Assembly (NCBI GenBank): GCA_946220865.1
Contig: CAMJYM010000020.1
Location: 1 to 29,400 of the forward strand
DNA from: an uncultured Clostridia bacterium
GTDB taxonomy: Bacteria > Bacillota > Clostridia > Saccharofermentanales > DTU023
Length of the DNA stretch: 29,400 nucleotides
Reading direction: 5' to 3'
Shown here: in pieces, positions 7,536 to 16,155 of the stretch
How the letters are laid out: the number at the start of each line of letters is the position of its first letter
Numbering within the stretch: position 1 is the stretch's first letter
The notes under the pieces: model-generated
What the model saw: the letters and a program-made list of their open reading frames with translations, nothing else
What the model was told of the DNA's origin: nothing
Database searches by the model: none
Program-made: the position numbers and the translations under genes

Positions 7536-8753
7536 TTATTTAATGTCCTTGTCCGCGCTGCGGATTTCGTCTTCCCACTTCTGGATCCATTCTCCTTCTT
7601 TTTCGGAGAGTTTCGCCCAGTCAACATCCATAGCGGTCATCTCAACCTGCATCCAGTCAGGACCCTGCTTGGTGGCGGCCTTCAGAACAGGATAGCGCTG
7701 GAATTGATTGGCCAGCATGGCCTGAACTTCCTCAGAGCCGACAAATTCGACAAAAGCAGCGGCAGCTGCGGGATGGGGCGCCTTATTAATGGCCGCCACC
7801 CCGTCAGGAATGAGCACCGCGCCATCTTCAGGAATGACGATCTCCAGGGGCAGATTATTTTTATCACGGTTCTGAATAATGGCTGAGTGCACGCCATAGC
7901 TCAGCGGAGCTTCGCCCTTGCCGACAGCCTGGAAATGCTGTGAACCGGAGTTGTAGTAGCTCTTTGTGTTCGCATCCAGCTTTTTCAGATAGTCCCAGGC
8001 CGCGTCAATCTCACCCTTTTTATCGTAGGTGTAGAGGATCGAAGCGACGGTCGCACGCTGGGAAGAAGAAAGTCCGTCACGGGAGCAGATTTTGCCTTCG
8101 TAGCGGGGGTCAGCAAGGTCGGCCCAGGTTTTAGGCACATCTTCTTTGGCGAGTTTTTCGCTGTTGTAAAAGAAAACCACCGGGGTCTGCATGGTCGCGT
8201 ACCAGACACCATCCGGGCTCTTCAGATTTTCCGGCAGATCCTTGGCCCAGCTGGGCTCCACTTTGGCAAAGCACTGATCTTTGGCCAGAGATGCATAGAG
8301 CGATACGGAACCGCCGTACATAATGTCGGCCTGCGGATTGTCTTTTTCCGAGCGAACTCTCTCGGCGAGAGCACCCTTGAGGTTAATAAACTCCACTTTT
8401 ACGCCGGTTTTTTCTTCAAATTTATCGGCGATGACGGTCAGCATATCTTCGGGGTGCGTCGAATAGACGATCAGCTCTTTTTCCAGCTCCGCATCGCCTT
8501 TTTTATCCTCAGCCGCCTGCTCAGCGCTGGTTTCAGCTGCAGCAGCTTCTTCTTTCTGACTTTCGGCTGCGCTGGCCTCTGTCGCTTTATCAGCCTGATC
8601 CTTTGTTTCCTCAGCCTTCTCAGCGGCTTTCTCCGTGGTCTTTTCCGGAGCAGCTGTGTTCTCCTTTTTACCTGCATCCTGGCAGGCGATCAGGGAAAGA
8701 CCCATGATCAGAACCAGCAGAAGAGCCAGTACATGACGGTATTTTTTTTTCAT
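7536..8753 (-). CDS. Ferric-iron-type solute-binding lipoprotein with charged Ala/Glu/Lys linker
   Basis: This 405-residue exported lipoprotein is the receptor of the adjoining importer. The signal peptide ends in the lipobox LIAC, so the mature protein should be anchored by an acylated cysteine. Residues ~28-90 are an unusually long low-complexity linker rich in A, E, K and T. The binding domain then begins at ELIVYSTHPEDMLTVIADKF and resembles the SBP_bac_6/FutA-AfuA group, with DIMYGGSVSLYA, PKTWADLADPRYEGKI and a KSYYNSGSQ segment whose adjacent tyrosines may be metal ligands. I use the ATG at 8753, 5 nt after GGAGG; the TTG four codons earlier overlaps that site. A good promoter lies at 8809-8837. 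Iron(III) is inferred; related proteins bind other small ligands. Confidence 0.87.
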   Translation of the reverse strand: MKKKYRHVLALLLVLIMGLSLIACQDAGKKENTAAPEKTTEKAAEKAEETKDQADKATEASAAESQKEEAAAAETSAEQAAEDKKGDAELEKELIVYSTHPEDMLTVIADKFEEKTGVKVEFINLKGALAERVRSEKDNPQADIMYGGSVSLYASLAKDQCFAKVEPSWAKDLPENLKSPDGVWYATMQTPVVFFYNSEKLAKEDVPKTWADLADPRYEGKICSRDGLSSSQRATVASILYTYDKKGEIDAAWDYLKKLDANTKSYYNSGSQHFQAVGKGEAPLSYGVHSAIIQNRDKNNLPLEIVIPEDGAVLIPDGVAAINKAPHPAAAAAFVEFVGSEEVQAMLANQFQRYPVLKAATKQGPDWMQVEMTAMDVDWAKLSEKEGEWIQKWEDEIRSADKDIK

Positions 8754-8808
8754 AAAAACCTCCAAAATCTATAAAAGCGCCGTAGTTTAGGCACTGTGGC
8801 GCCTGCTT

Positions 8809-8837
8809 ATTTTATGCAGCACACAGGTGAAGGTCAA
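8809..8837 (-). promoter_or_regulatory. Sigma-A-type promoter for the importer operon
   Basis: On the minus strand TTGACC (8832-8837) and TAAAAT (8809-8814) are spaced exactly 17 bp and lie about 55 bp upstream of the lipoprotein start. The leader between contains the inverted repeat GCGCC...GGCGC (about 8777-8803), which could form a small hairpin. I see no clear Fur box. Confidence 0.65.
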
Positions 8838-8945
8838 ACCATATCGGCTTTTCCAATAAGTTTATCAGGTAAAAACATTAAGACGCCTGTCCAATCGATT
8901 CCAGCTCAAAAAGTCCACGACACAGAAGTTTCCCCACGTTTCCTC

Positions 8946-8973
8946 TGTCGTAAAGCGTCTGTCATAAAGCGTC
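8946..8973. repeat. 14-bp tandem repeat downstream of iadA
   Basis: TGTCGTAAAGCGTC (8946-8959) is followed directly by TGTCATAAAGCGTC (8960-8973), one mismatch. It lies between the iadA stop codon and the promoter of the next operon. No terminator stem was found in this gap. Confidence 0.65.
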
Positions 8974-8980
8974 GCACCCT

Positions 8981-10240
8981 TCAGCCTTCAAAACGTCCAC
9001 GGCGCAGGAGTTTCCCTGCTTCAAGGAAACACTGTCCCCGGGCAAAAAGGCTGCGGATATTCAGCTGCTCATCGAGAAAGAGTAAATCGGCATCGGCGCC
9101 TTCCGCAATGATGCCCTTCTTCGGGAAAAGGCCGAGGGCGCGTGCCGGGTACTCGCTGAGATGGGCGGCAGCCTCCGGGAGAGGGATTTTCTGATCTTCT
9201 ACAAGAGCTTTCACACAGGCCTGGTTCGCCGCTATTTCCGAGGCCCGGATGCCGATGATCTCTTTGCGTTCATTCCAGCGCGGCATACTGCCGTTGGCAT
9301 CAGAGCTCAGCGTAAAGCGATCAGCAGGGGCTTCACAGAGCAGACGGGCAAGCGCTTCCGCTGTTTTTTCAGGCTTCCCGCCTGTCGTTAAGTCGACATA
9401 ACCTCCGAGCTTGGCAAAGCGTAAACTTTCTTCAAAATGTGTTTCCATGTGGGTTGGACGGAAAACCGAGATGGGCAGATCACTCTTTTCCAGGGCGCGG
9501 AAAATGAGGCCAATACCATCTTTTCCTGAACCGACGTGAATGTGAACCACACCGGCTTTATTGGCCAGAACACCGCCCTGACGGGCCGCAAAACCCACTT
9601 TGATGAGTTCATCATCGGTAATGCCGCAGGAGCGGTGATCCGAAACGGCCACTTTAACGCCGATAATCTCCTGAATCAGGACAATGTCGCGGGTGATCGA
9701 TCCACAGATGGTCGCCGAGGGCAGCACATAGGAGCCGGTATAGGCGAAGCAGCTCAGTCCTTCTTCGTTGAGGCCCTTGCATTTGGCCAGCACGTTTTCG
9801 ACGGAACGCGTGCAGCCATCTGTACCCAGAAGGCCGCCCAGCGTCGCCACGCCGCCCTGCACAATCGTGGAAAGCTGAATCGGCGGGACCTGATTGGCAA
9901 AGCCGCCTTCGCCACCGCCGCCGGTGATATGAACGTGTTGATCGACATAGGCCGGAATCAGCAGGTCGCCCCCGGCATCCCAGATTGGACAAAAGTCCCT
10001 GGCAAGGCCTAAGTCCTTGCCCAGCTTCAAAATTTTTCCACCGCCGATGAGCAGCTCCAGCTCCTGCGGCTTCGCTTCGCCCCGCCGCCAGAGGCGGGCA
10101 TGTTTGATCAGCAAAAGCTGGCTCTCTCCTGCTCTGCTTGCTGCTTCGGAGGCTTGGGGAGCTTCGACAGCTTTGGACATTTTCGCCGCCCCACGAAGGC
10201 CAGAGGCTTTTTTCACGTCTTTTTCACTTGATTTTTTCAT
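8981..10240 (-). CDS. iadA: Isoaspartyl dipeptidase (beta-aspartyl-peptidase)
   Basis: This 419-residue amidohydrolase-fold enzyme cleaves isoaspartyl (beta-Asp-X) dipeptides released from damaged or dietary proteins. From the chosen start, visible metal and catalytic motifs are QHVH (101-104) followed by GGGGE, the carboxylated-lysine motif GVKVAVSDHR (194-203), HIHVG (233-237), PTHME (262-266) and SSDANGSMP, in the IadA order. The first ~42 residues form an extra Ala/Ser/Lys-rich leader absent from typical IadA (about 390 residues). The ATG at 10240 is preferred over a TTG at 10303, which has no ribosome binding site. It follows the M20 peptidase gene by 72 bp and probably ends a dipeptide-use operon. 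Confidence 0.92.
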   Translation of the reverse strand: MKKSSEKDVKKASGLRGAAKMSKAVEAPQASEAASRAGESQLLLIKHARLWRRGEAKPQELELLIGGGKILKLGKDLGLARDFCPIWDAGGDLLIPAYVDQHVHITGGGGEGGFANQVPPIQLSTIVQGGVATLGGLLGTDGCTRSVENVLAKCKGLNEEGLSCFAYTGSYVLPSATICGSITRDIVLIQEIIGVKVAVSDHRSCGITDDELIKVGFAARQGGVLANKAGVVHIHVGSGKDGIGLIFRALEKSDLPISVFRPTHMETHFEESLRFAKLGGYVDLTTGGKPEKTAEALARLLCEAPADRFTLSSDANGSMPRWNERKEIIGIRASEIAANQACVKALVEDQKIPLPEAAAHLSEYPARALGLFPKKGIIAEGADADLLFLDEQLNIRSLFARGQCFLEAGKLLRRGRFEG

Positions 10241-10312
10241 GGTTCTCTCTTTCCTGGATAACCTTCCGCTTGTTTTTGATCCGTGCTGTTTGAAGCGGAG
10301 CAAAATGTTGGC

Positions 10313-11659
10313 TTACGCCAGGGTGCGGATATAAGTCTCATAAAATTCGATCATCATTTTTAAATTTTTCAGGCTCAGATATTCGCCCTTGCCGTGCATG
10401 AGTGAAAGCTCTTTTTCACTGACTCTGGCCGGTTCAAAACGGTAGGCGTTGCGGCATACCCGGGCATAGTGACGGCAGTCCGTTCCACCCACCATCAGAT
10501 AAGGGGTGATCACTGCCTCCGGGAATATGCTGGCAATACTGGAGCGCAGGTGCTCCATGGCCGGACCTTCCAACTGGGAAGCCGCTGTCGGCTCTTCCTG
10601 GAGGATAGCTTCGACCTGACAGGGAATGCCGATATCCCGGAAACGCTGCAGCGCCTGAGCCACGCTGTCACCCTGAAGAATTCGCAGATTGACTGTGCAG
10701 CTGGCTTTTTCCGGCAGAACGTTATGAGAAACGCCGCCTGCCGCCATAGTAAAGCTGGTCGTTGTCCGCAGCATGGCGGCGGTCTGACGATTTTTCTGCA
10801 GGATTTTTATGAGCAGCGGCGCAAACAGATCCGGATGCGCGAGAATAAAGCGCTGGATGCCGGGACGGAAAGGCGCGGTGGCCTTGAGCATGGCCTTGAC
10901 TGTGGGCGTGAGCCTGGGCTTTGCAGGCTTCGACTGAACCTCCCGGATAAAACGGGCCATGGTGCTCACAGCCGTCTCTTTCGGAGGGGTTGAAGAGTGC
11001 CCTCCCTCCCCTTCAAAGTGGATCACAAAGCTGCTGTTGCCTTTTTCGGCCACCCCAATCACCGCGACGGGCTTTTCTATGCCCATCATCGACCCATCGG
11101 CCACGGCTCCGCCCTCATCGAGGACATGGTCAAAATACAGGCCTTCAGTTTCCATCCAGGCTGCAATTTTCTGCGCCCCCAGTGCGCCGCCGACTTCTTC
11201 GTCAAAACCGAAGGCCAGGGTGATATCACAGGGAGGAACAAAGCCCTTCTCAAGAAGGCTGGTGACGGCCTCAAGAATCGCAATCAGGGAACCCTTGTCA
11301 TCAAAACTGCCCCGCCCGTAAATCTTTTCATCATGGATCTCCCCGGAAAAGGGAGGATAGGGCCAGCCCTCAGAATCGGCCGGAACAACATCATAGTGAG
11401 CCGTCAGAAGGATGCTCTTTTCATCCCCCTCACTTTTCTCACTCTCCTCACTCTTCCGCCCCTTCCAGCGAAAGACCAGACCGTGCTCATTCACCACGGT
11501 CTTCTCTAATTTCTGATGAACGAGGGGATAAGCCTCTTCCAGATATTTCTCGAAAGCCGTAAAAACGGGCCAGTCGACCTGGCGGCTATCCTGATGTGAG
11601 ACAGTGGCAAACTGCAGGGCACGGCTCAGATGTTCCGCCGCCCTCTGAAGATCGGACAT
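10313..11659 (-). CDS. M20-family metallopeptidase (PM20D1/Cps1-like carboxypeptidase)
   Basis: This 448-residue protein is an M20/M25/M40 zinc hydrolase, a family that cleaves dipeptides and N-acyl amino acids. Expected zinc and catalytic residues are visible: H88 in TAHYDVVPAD, D121 in GRGSFDDKG, and the glutamate pair 154-155 in FGFDEEVGG. VLDEGG follows. The insertion and dimerisation domain includes AAGGVSHNVLPEKASCTVN. The VLDEGG and VGGTDCRHYARV runs resemble the PM20D1/yeast Cps1 branch. I start at 11659 because AAGGAG lies just upstream. A short charged insert (KSEESEKSEGDEKS, about 69-82) is odd. It sits between two membrane-protein genes and iadA, so peptide hydrolysis after uptake is a reasonable role. 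Confidence 0.9.
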   Translation of the reverse strand: MSDLQRAAEHLSRALQFATVSHQDSRQVDWPVFTAFEKYLEEAYPLVHQKLEKTVVNEHGLVFRWKGRKSEESEKSEGDEKSILLTAHYDVVPADSEGWPYPPFSGEIHDEKIYGRGSFDDKGSLIAILEAVTSLLEKGFVPPCDITLAFGFDEEVGGALGAQKIAAWMETEGLYFDHVLDEGGAVADGSMMGIEKPVAVIGVAEKGNSSFVIHFEGEGGHSSTPPKETAVSTMARFIREVQSKPAKPRLTPTVKAMLKATAPFRPGIQRFILAHPDLFAPLLIKILQKNRQTAAMLRTTTSFTMAAGGVSHNVLPEKASCTVNLRILQGDSVAQALQRFRDIGIPCQVEAILQEEPTAASQLEGPAMEHLRSSIASIFPEAVITPYLMVGGTDCRHYARVCRNAYRFEPARVSEKELSLMHGKGEYLSLKNLKMMIEFYETYIRTLA

Positions 11660-11682
11660 AAAAGGCTCCTTCCGCATATAAG

Positions 11683-11709
11683 TTCCAATGGCTTTAGACC
11701 ATTGAACTG
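11683..11709 (-). other. Hairpin in leader of the M20 peptidase gene
   Basis: TTCCAATGG and CCATTGAA pair across CTTTAGA with one bulged base, 24 bp before the peptidase start. There is no T-tract, so it could be a processing or stabilising stem in the polycistronic message rather than a terminator. The surrounding 11660-11830 gap holds no gene. Confidence 0.4.
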
Positions 11710-11830
11710 GATTTTCTTCCTAAGTGAACAGTTCCCCTCTTTGCAAAGGCTTGCAGCGAGGTTTCTGTCACTGCCATGGTTTCCTTCTGAGCTGAGTGAT
11801 GCTGGTGTTTAATGCGGTTCAGTCCACGCT

Positions 11831-12490
11831 TCAGATCAGATTTTTCTTATAGAGCAGGCGCGCAACGCCAATGGTGAGCAAGGCGCTCACGGGCACGAGC
11901 AGGCTGACCGCGCCGGCCAGTCCGGGCATAAAGAGGAAAAGCAGAAGCATAGCGAACAGTGGGGTGATGGCGATTTTCCAGTTTTTCGAGATAAAGACTA
12001 CGGCCAGACCGCCAAAGAGCGCGGGCAGAATGTTGTCGAAAGCGGGCGCAAGCACGGGCGATTCCAGAATCGGTGCAAGCTGAGTGAGCAGCAGCATCCC
12101 GAAGAAGAGAATGGAGGTGGTCACGATGGACGACACGGCGATAGCGATGGTCGAGACTACTTCGCCTTCTTCTGTGTTAGGCTTCACGTCCATGAGCTGC
12201 ATGGCCCTGAGCACGGCAGGCACCTTCATGGCCGTGAGGTTGCCCGTGACAAAGCCCAGATAGGAGCCGCCCGAACCCAGCATCGGGCTGAAGGTCAGCG
12301 CTTCGATGATGCCGACCGTCCAGTATACCGGGGCGATCGCAAGGAGCCCTGTGAGCACATCCACAGGCCGCGGCCAGGCGTTAAAAAGCAGGCAGCTCAG
12401 CAGGGGGTAGGCGATAAACATAAGCAGGGCGATCACCAGGGAGCAGCGTCCCCAGAAGTGAATCTGCTGTTCATATGGTTTCGTATTCAT
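11831..12490 (-). CDS. Polytopic membrane protein, partner of the DUF5058-like protein
   Basis: This 219-residue protein has about six hydrophobic helices. The central stretch TFSPMLGSGGSYLGFVTGNL is glycine-rich and followed by LTAMKVPAVLRAMQL, features suggestive of a transport pore rather than a soluble enzyme. I do not recognise a named family with certainty. The ATG at 12490 has GAGGAGG 5 nt upstream and lies 10 bp after the stop of the DUF5058-like gene, so the two are almost certainly co-translated. Both precede the M20 peptidase and iadA, so I infer a two-subunit carrier for a peptide or acylated amino acid. That function is a hypothesis from gene order alone. Confidence 0.75.
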   Translation of the reverse strand: MNTKPYEQQIHFWGRCSLVIALLMFIAYPLLSCLLFNAWPRPVDVLTGLLAIAPVYWTVGIIEALTFSPMLGSGGSYLGFVTGNLTAMKVPAVLRAMQLMDVKPNTEEGEVVSTIAIAVSSIVTTSILFFGMLLLTQLAPILESPVLAPAFDNILPALFGGLAVVFISKNWKIAITPLFAMLLLFLFMPGLAGAVSLLVPVSALLTIGVARLLYKKNLI

Positions 12491-12500
12491 AGCAGCCTCC

Positions 12501-13223
12501 TCAGCCAATCCAGGCCGTGAGCGGGATAGCAAAGGCCATCGCCCCCAGCATACTGATGGGCATAGCGTAATTTTCCAGCCAGCGCCATTTAAAAAGCTTG
12601 ACGAAAAGGCCGCAGATCAGCATGAGCATGGCGGAAAAAAGCAGAACAAACACGGGAATCCAACCGGCGAGGCCATGATTCAGATCTTTAAAAATCATGC
12701 CAAGAAAAGCGGAAATCATACCAAGAAAAAGGGAATCCATGAGAATCGCGCTCCAGCGTTCATCTTTCGCCTTCATCTTATGCATGCCCTGCGCCATTTT
12801 CTTCTGAAAAAAGAGAATCAGCAGGATGCCGGAGAGGATGCCCAGGGTCATGACCCAGGCAATCGCATTGTAGGCTGCAGGGTCGGTGACTGCCGAATTG
12901 ATTGGCGTATGCATGGCCTCAGCCGCCGCTGTAGCAGCTGGGAGTTCATAGGTCAGCGCGCCCAGAACCGAGAGCCGCAGCCAGGGCAGCGGCAAGCCCA
13001 GAAACTTGGAGAGCGTGATCAGACCGATCAAAATGGCCACGGCAGGGGCAAGCGTAAAAACCGCCGTGCTGAAGGACATTTCTCTCAGCTTCTGTGAAGA
13101 GAGGCCCAGCTCCAGAGCGCGCTTCCAGGCTTTTCGCAGAAAGAAAATCGACTGAAAGAGCACGAAGAGGATCACCAGAGCGGCAAGGCCGAAAAGAATG
13201 GGGTGGTTGACCTGAAAAGGCAT
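12501..13223 (-). CDS. DUF5058-family membrane protein
   Basis: This 240-residue protein has about six membrane segments and resembles the uncharacterised DUF5058 family of Bacillota. Its sequence includes GALTYELPAATAAAEAM in a loop region, possibly comparable with the GNLTAMKVPA run of its partner. The ATG at 13223 has AGGAGG 9 nt upstream. The gene begins only 25 bp after the copper ATPase stop with no terminator between, so it may be read from the copA promoter as well. Four genes in a row (this, its partner, M20 peptidase, IadA) suggest peptide import coupled to hydrolysis. No biochemical role is established for the family to my knowledge. Confidence 0.8.
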   Translation of the reverse strand: MPFQVNHPILFGLAALVILFVLFQSIFFLRKAWKRALELGLSSQKLREMSFSTAVFTLAPAVAILIGLITLSKFLGLPLPWLRLSVLGALTYELPAATAAAEAMHTPINSAVTDPAAYNAIAWVMTLGILSGILLILFFQKKMAQGMHKMKAKDERWSAILMDSLFLGMISAFLGMIFKDLNHGLAGWIPVFVLLFSAMLMLICGLFVKLFKWRWLENYAMPISMLGAMAFAIPLTAWIG

Positions 13224-13248
13224 GGAGAATACCTCCTTAAACATTCAA

Positions 13249-13458
13249 TTAGTCAATCGCTGTGACGTCGTAGCCTGCTTCTTTGACAGCAGCTTTCAGC
13301 TCAGCATCGCTGAGCGGTTCCGTGCCGCTGACGCGGGCTTCTTTTTTCTCCAGAGAAACCTCGACTTTGTCGACGCCCTTAACGCCCTGCAGCGCTTTAC
13401 TGACATGCTGAACGCAATGCTGGCACATCATGCCTTCAATTTTTAAACGTTTTTCCAT
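13249..13458 (-). CDS. copZ: CopZ-like copper chaperone, probable internal translation product of copA
   Basis: The last 69 codons of copA form a complete heavy-metal-associated domain with GMMCQHC (Cys12, Cys15), the size and layout of a free CopZ chaperone (about 68-70 residues). Its ATG at 13456-13458 is preceded by GGGAGG (13467-13472) at an ideal 8-nt spacing, inside the copA reading frame. The sequence therefore predicts two products from one frame: a CopA-CopZ fusion and free CopZ. An in-frame copZ that lost an upstream copA stop codon would look exactly like this. The alternative is that the internal site is an inactive relic. Confidence 0.6.
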   Translation of the reverse strand: MEKRLKIEGMMCQHCVQHVSKALQGVKGVDKVEVSLEKKEARVSGTEPLSDAELKAAVKEAGYDVTAID

Positions 13459-16155
13459 TTTCTTTTCCTCCCTTGATTCAGTTTTGATATTCTCAGTTTT
13501 AGTTTTGGGTTTTTCAGTTTTTTCATCATTCAACCTAAGATAAGTATAGCGTGCCGCGGAATTTCCCACTGAGTTTACCTCAGCACTTCCTGCTGCATGG
13601 GTTTCTGTATAAACCGCTGATGAACGGGTCGCGGAACTTCTCACCGAACTTGCCTCAACCCGCTCAGGAAGCAGCTCTTCTGCTTTAAAGAAACGCAGGC
13701 GCAAGGCATTTGAGACGACAAAAAGCGAGCTGAAGCTCATCGCCAGTGCAGCGATCATGGGGCTGAGCTGAAGTCCAAAGGCCGGATAAAAGACCCCTGC
13801 GGCCAGGGGAATGCAAAGCGCATTGTAAAAGAGAGCCCAAAAGAGATTTTCCTTGATATTGCGCACGGTGGCCTTAGAAAGGCGGAGAGCCGTGATGAGA
13901 TCGGCCAGGCGGCTTTTCATCAGCACAAGGTCAGCCGACTCAAGAGCGACATCGCTCCCCGCCCCGATGGCGATGCCGACATCCGCCCGCACGAGCGCCG
14001 GCGCATCGTTGATGCCGTCGCCGACCATGGCCAGCTTGTGCCCGGCCTCCTGGAGGCGGCGAACTTCCCGCTCTTTATCCTGAGGTAAAATATCCGCGAT
14101 TACCCGGTCGAGCGCCAAAGGCCTGGCCAGAGCCCGGGCGCTCCGCTCATGATCTCCCGTCAGCATAACGACACCCAGCCCCATCTCCTTAAGGCGGCGA
14201 ATCGCCGCTGGGCTATCCGCTTTAATACCATCGGCAAGGGCCATAAGGCCAAGCAGTGTTTTACCCCGGGTGAAAAAGAGCGGCGTTTTGCCTTCGTCGG
14301 CGAGGCTGGCTGCCAGCTCTTCGAGCTGCTCTTCCAGCGGACCCCCGGCGAAGTTCGTGCCCTCAGCATTCTCCTCATGGAGCTCCCGCTCAAAAAAGCC
14401 CTCCTGCCTTAAGAGGCTCAGATTTCCGGCCAGCACCTTCTGTCCCTCAAGCATGCCCGCAAGACCGCCCCCGGGAACCTGTCGAAACTCTTCCAGAGGG
14501 AGGCTTTCATTTAAGGCAGAGTCAGGCTGCAGCTGCGAAGCCCGAACTTGCTTTTCCGAGTGCTGTGAGTCTGCCTGCAGTGTCGTTGAAGCTGATCGTT
14601 CGCCCCTGGCCTGGGCTTCAATTTCCGCGACAATGGCTCCGGCAAGCGGATGTTCAGAGCGTTTTTCCAGATTCCAGGCCAGCTGCAGCAAATCCCGCCG
14701 CACCGTCGTTTCAGCAGCATTTTCCGAAAAAACAAACACATCGGTCACGTGCGGCTTGCCCTCCGTGATCGTTCCGGTCTTATCGAGCAAAATGGTATCG
14801 ACCCGACTGGCCGTTTCCAAAGCCTCCGCAGATTTAATGAGAATGCCGTTGGCAGCCCCCCGGCCTGTGCCCACCATAATGGCCGTGGGCGTGGCCAGTC
14901 CAAGGGCGCAGGGGCAGGAAATCACGAGGACGGAGATGGCGTTGGAGAGAGCGAACTCCACGCTTTTCCCGGCGAAGAGCCAGACGAGCAGGGTCACCGC
15001 GGCGATAAGCATAACGACAGGGACAAAAATGCCGCTGACTTTGTCGGCCAGCCTGGCCATCGGAGCTTTGGATCCGGCAGCTTCATCGACCAAACGGATA
15101 ATCTGGGCGAGCGTGCTGTCTTCGCCTACGCGGGTCGCCCGCAGGCTGAAATAGCCGCTGCGGTTGATGGTCGCACCAATGACCGTATCTCCCGCCTGCT
15201 TTTCCACCGGCAGGCTTTCTCCTGTCAGAGCCGATTCATCGACCGCACCGCTGCCTTCCAGAACAACTCCGTCCACAGGAATACTCTCTCCGGCCTTGAC
15301 CAGCAAAGTCATGCCGCTGAGCACTTCTTCCACAGGAATCTCTTTCTCCTGGCCCTGCTCCAACACGCGCGCTGTCTTCGGACTTAAATCCACCAGCGCC
15401 GCAATGGCTGCTGAGGTTTTTCCTTTGGCCCGTTCTTCCAGTGTTTTACCGAGGCTGATGAGGGCGAGAATGGTGCCCGCCGACTCAAAATAAAGGTTCA
15501 TGGCAAAATCCATCACCATCGCGCTGTCGCCATGACCAAGGCCATAGGCCATTTTGAAAAGTGCGTAAAGCCCGTAGACCACAGCTGCGCCGGAACCCAC
15601 CGCAATAAGCGAATCCATGTTCGGTGAACCGTGGAAAAGATGATAAAGACCCTTTTTAAATATTTGCGCGTTGACAGCGAGCACCGGCAGGAGGAGCGTC
15701 CACTGACTGAGGGCGAAGATCATGAGATTTTCTTCGCCGAGAAAGCAGGCAGGCAAAGGCCAGTGCAGCATATGACCCATGGACAGATAAAAAAGCAAAG
15801 CTCCGAAAAGAAGTGAGATAAACAGGCGGCGCAACCGGTCGCGGTATTCTTTTTCCGCCTGTTTCGCTCGCTGCTCGCGGGCTTTGAGGGGAGAAAGCTG
15901 CGCTGAACGGCCACCAGATGAGCCGGAGATCTCGCCTCCAGCTTGAAGACTGGCGCCGTAACCCGCCTTTTCGACCGCTTGTATGACCTCCTCCTCACTG
16001 AGTTTGTCTCGATCGATGTCGAGGGTCATTTTTTGAGACAGAAGATTGACGTTGACTTGAGAAGCTCCGTCCAGCTTGGAAACGGCCTTTTCGACCCTGG
16101 CCGAACACGCTGAACAGCTCATGCCGCTGATATCAAAAGTGGATTTATTACTCAA
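13249..16155 (-). CDS. copA: Copper-exporting P1B-type ATPase with C-terminal CopZ-like domain
   Basis: This 968-residue membrane ATPase exports Cu(I). Order: an N-terminal metal-binding domain with GMSCSAC (Cys14, Cys17); membrane segments; the CPC metal site in SCPCALGLATP near 415; phosphorylation site DKTGT near 458; SEHPLAG near 503; TGDHE near 665; GDGIND near 712; and the last two helices. A ~70-residue polar linker then leads to a second heavy-metal domain with GMMCQHC, unlike usual CopA proteins of 750-850 residues. Polar inserts are also present after the SEHPLAG motif. The start is TTG at 16155, 6 nt after GGGAGG; the next methionine is inside the metal motif. The C-terminal domain has its own internal start (separate entry). 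Confidence 0.95.
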   Translation of the reverse strand: MSNKSTFDISGMSCSACSARVEKAVSKLDGASQVNVNLLSQKMTLDIDRDKLSEEEVIQAVEKAGYGASLQAGGEISGSSGGRSAQLSPLKAREQRAKQAEKEYRDRLRRLFISLLFGALLFYLSMGHMLHWPLPACFLGEENLMIFALSQWTLLLPVLAVNAQIFKKGLYHLFHGSPNMDSLIAVGSGAAVVYGLYALFKMAYGLGHGDSAMVMDFAMNLYFESAGTILALISLGKTLEERAKGKTSAAIAALVDLSPKTARVLEQGQEKEIPVEEVLSGMTLLVKAGESIPVDGVVLEGSGAVDESALTGESLPVEKQAGDTVIGATINRSGYFSLRATRVGEDSTLAQIIRLVDEAAGSKAPMARLADKVSGIFVPVVMLIAAVTLLVWLFAGKSVEFALSNAISVLVISCPCALGLATPTAIMVGTGRGAANGILIKSAEALETASRVDTILLDKTGTITEGKPHVTDVFVFSENAAETTVRRDLLQLAWNLEKRSEHPLAGAIVAEIEAQARGERSASTTLQADSQHSEKQVRASQLQPDSALNESLPLEEFRQVPGGGLAGMLEGQKVLAGNLSLLRQEGFFERELHEENAEGTNFAGGPLEEQLEELAASLADEGKTPLFFTRGKTLLGLMALADGIKADSPAAIRRLKEMGLGVVMLTGDHERSARALARPLALDRVIADILPQDKEREVRRLQEAGHKLAMVGDGINDAPALVRADVGIAIGAGSDVALESADLVLMKSRLADLITALRLSKATVRNIKENLFWALFYNALCIPLAAGVFYPAFGLQLSPMIAALAMSFSSLFVVSNALRLRFFKAEELLPERVEASSVRSSATRSSAVYTETHAAGSAEVNSVGNSAARYTYLRLNDEKTEKPKTKTENIKTESREEKKMEKRLKIEGMMCQHCVQHVSKALQGVKGVDKVEVSLEKKEARVSGTEPLSDAELKAAVKEAGYDVTAID

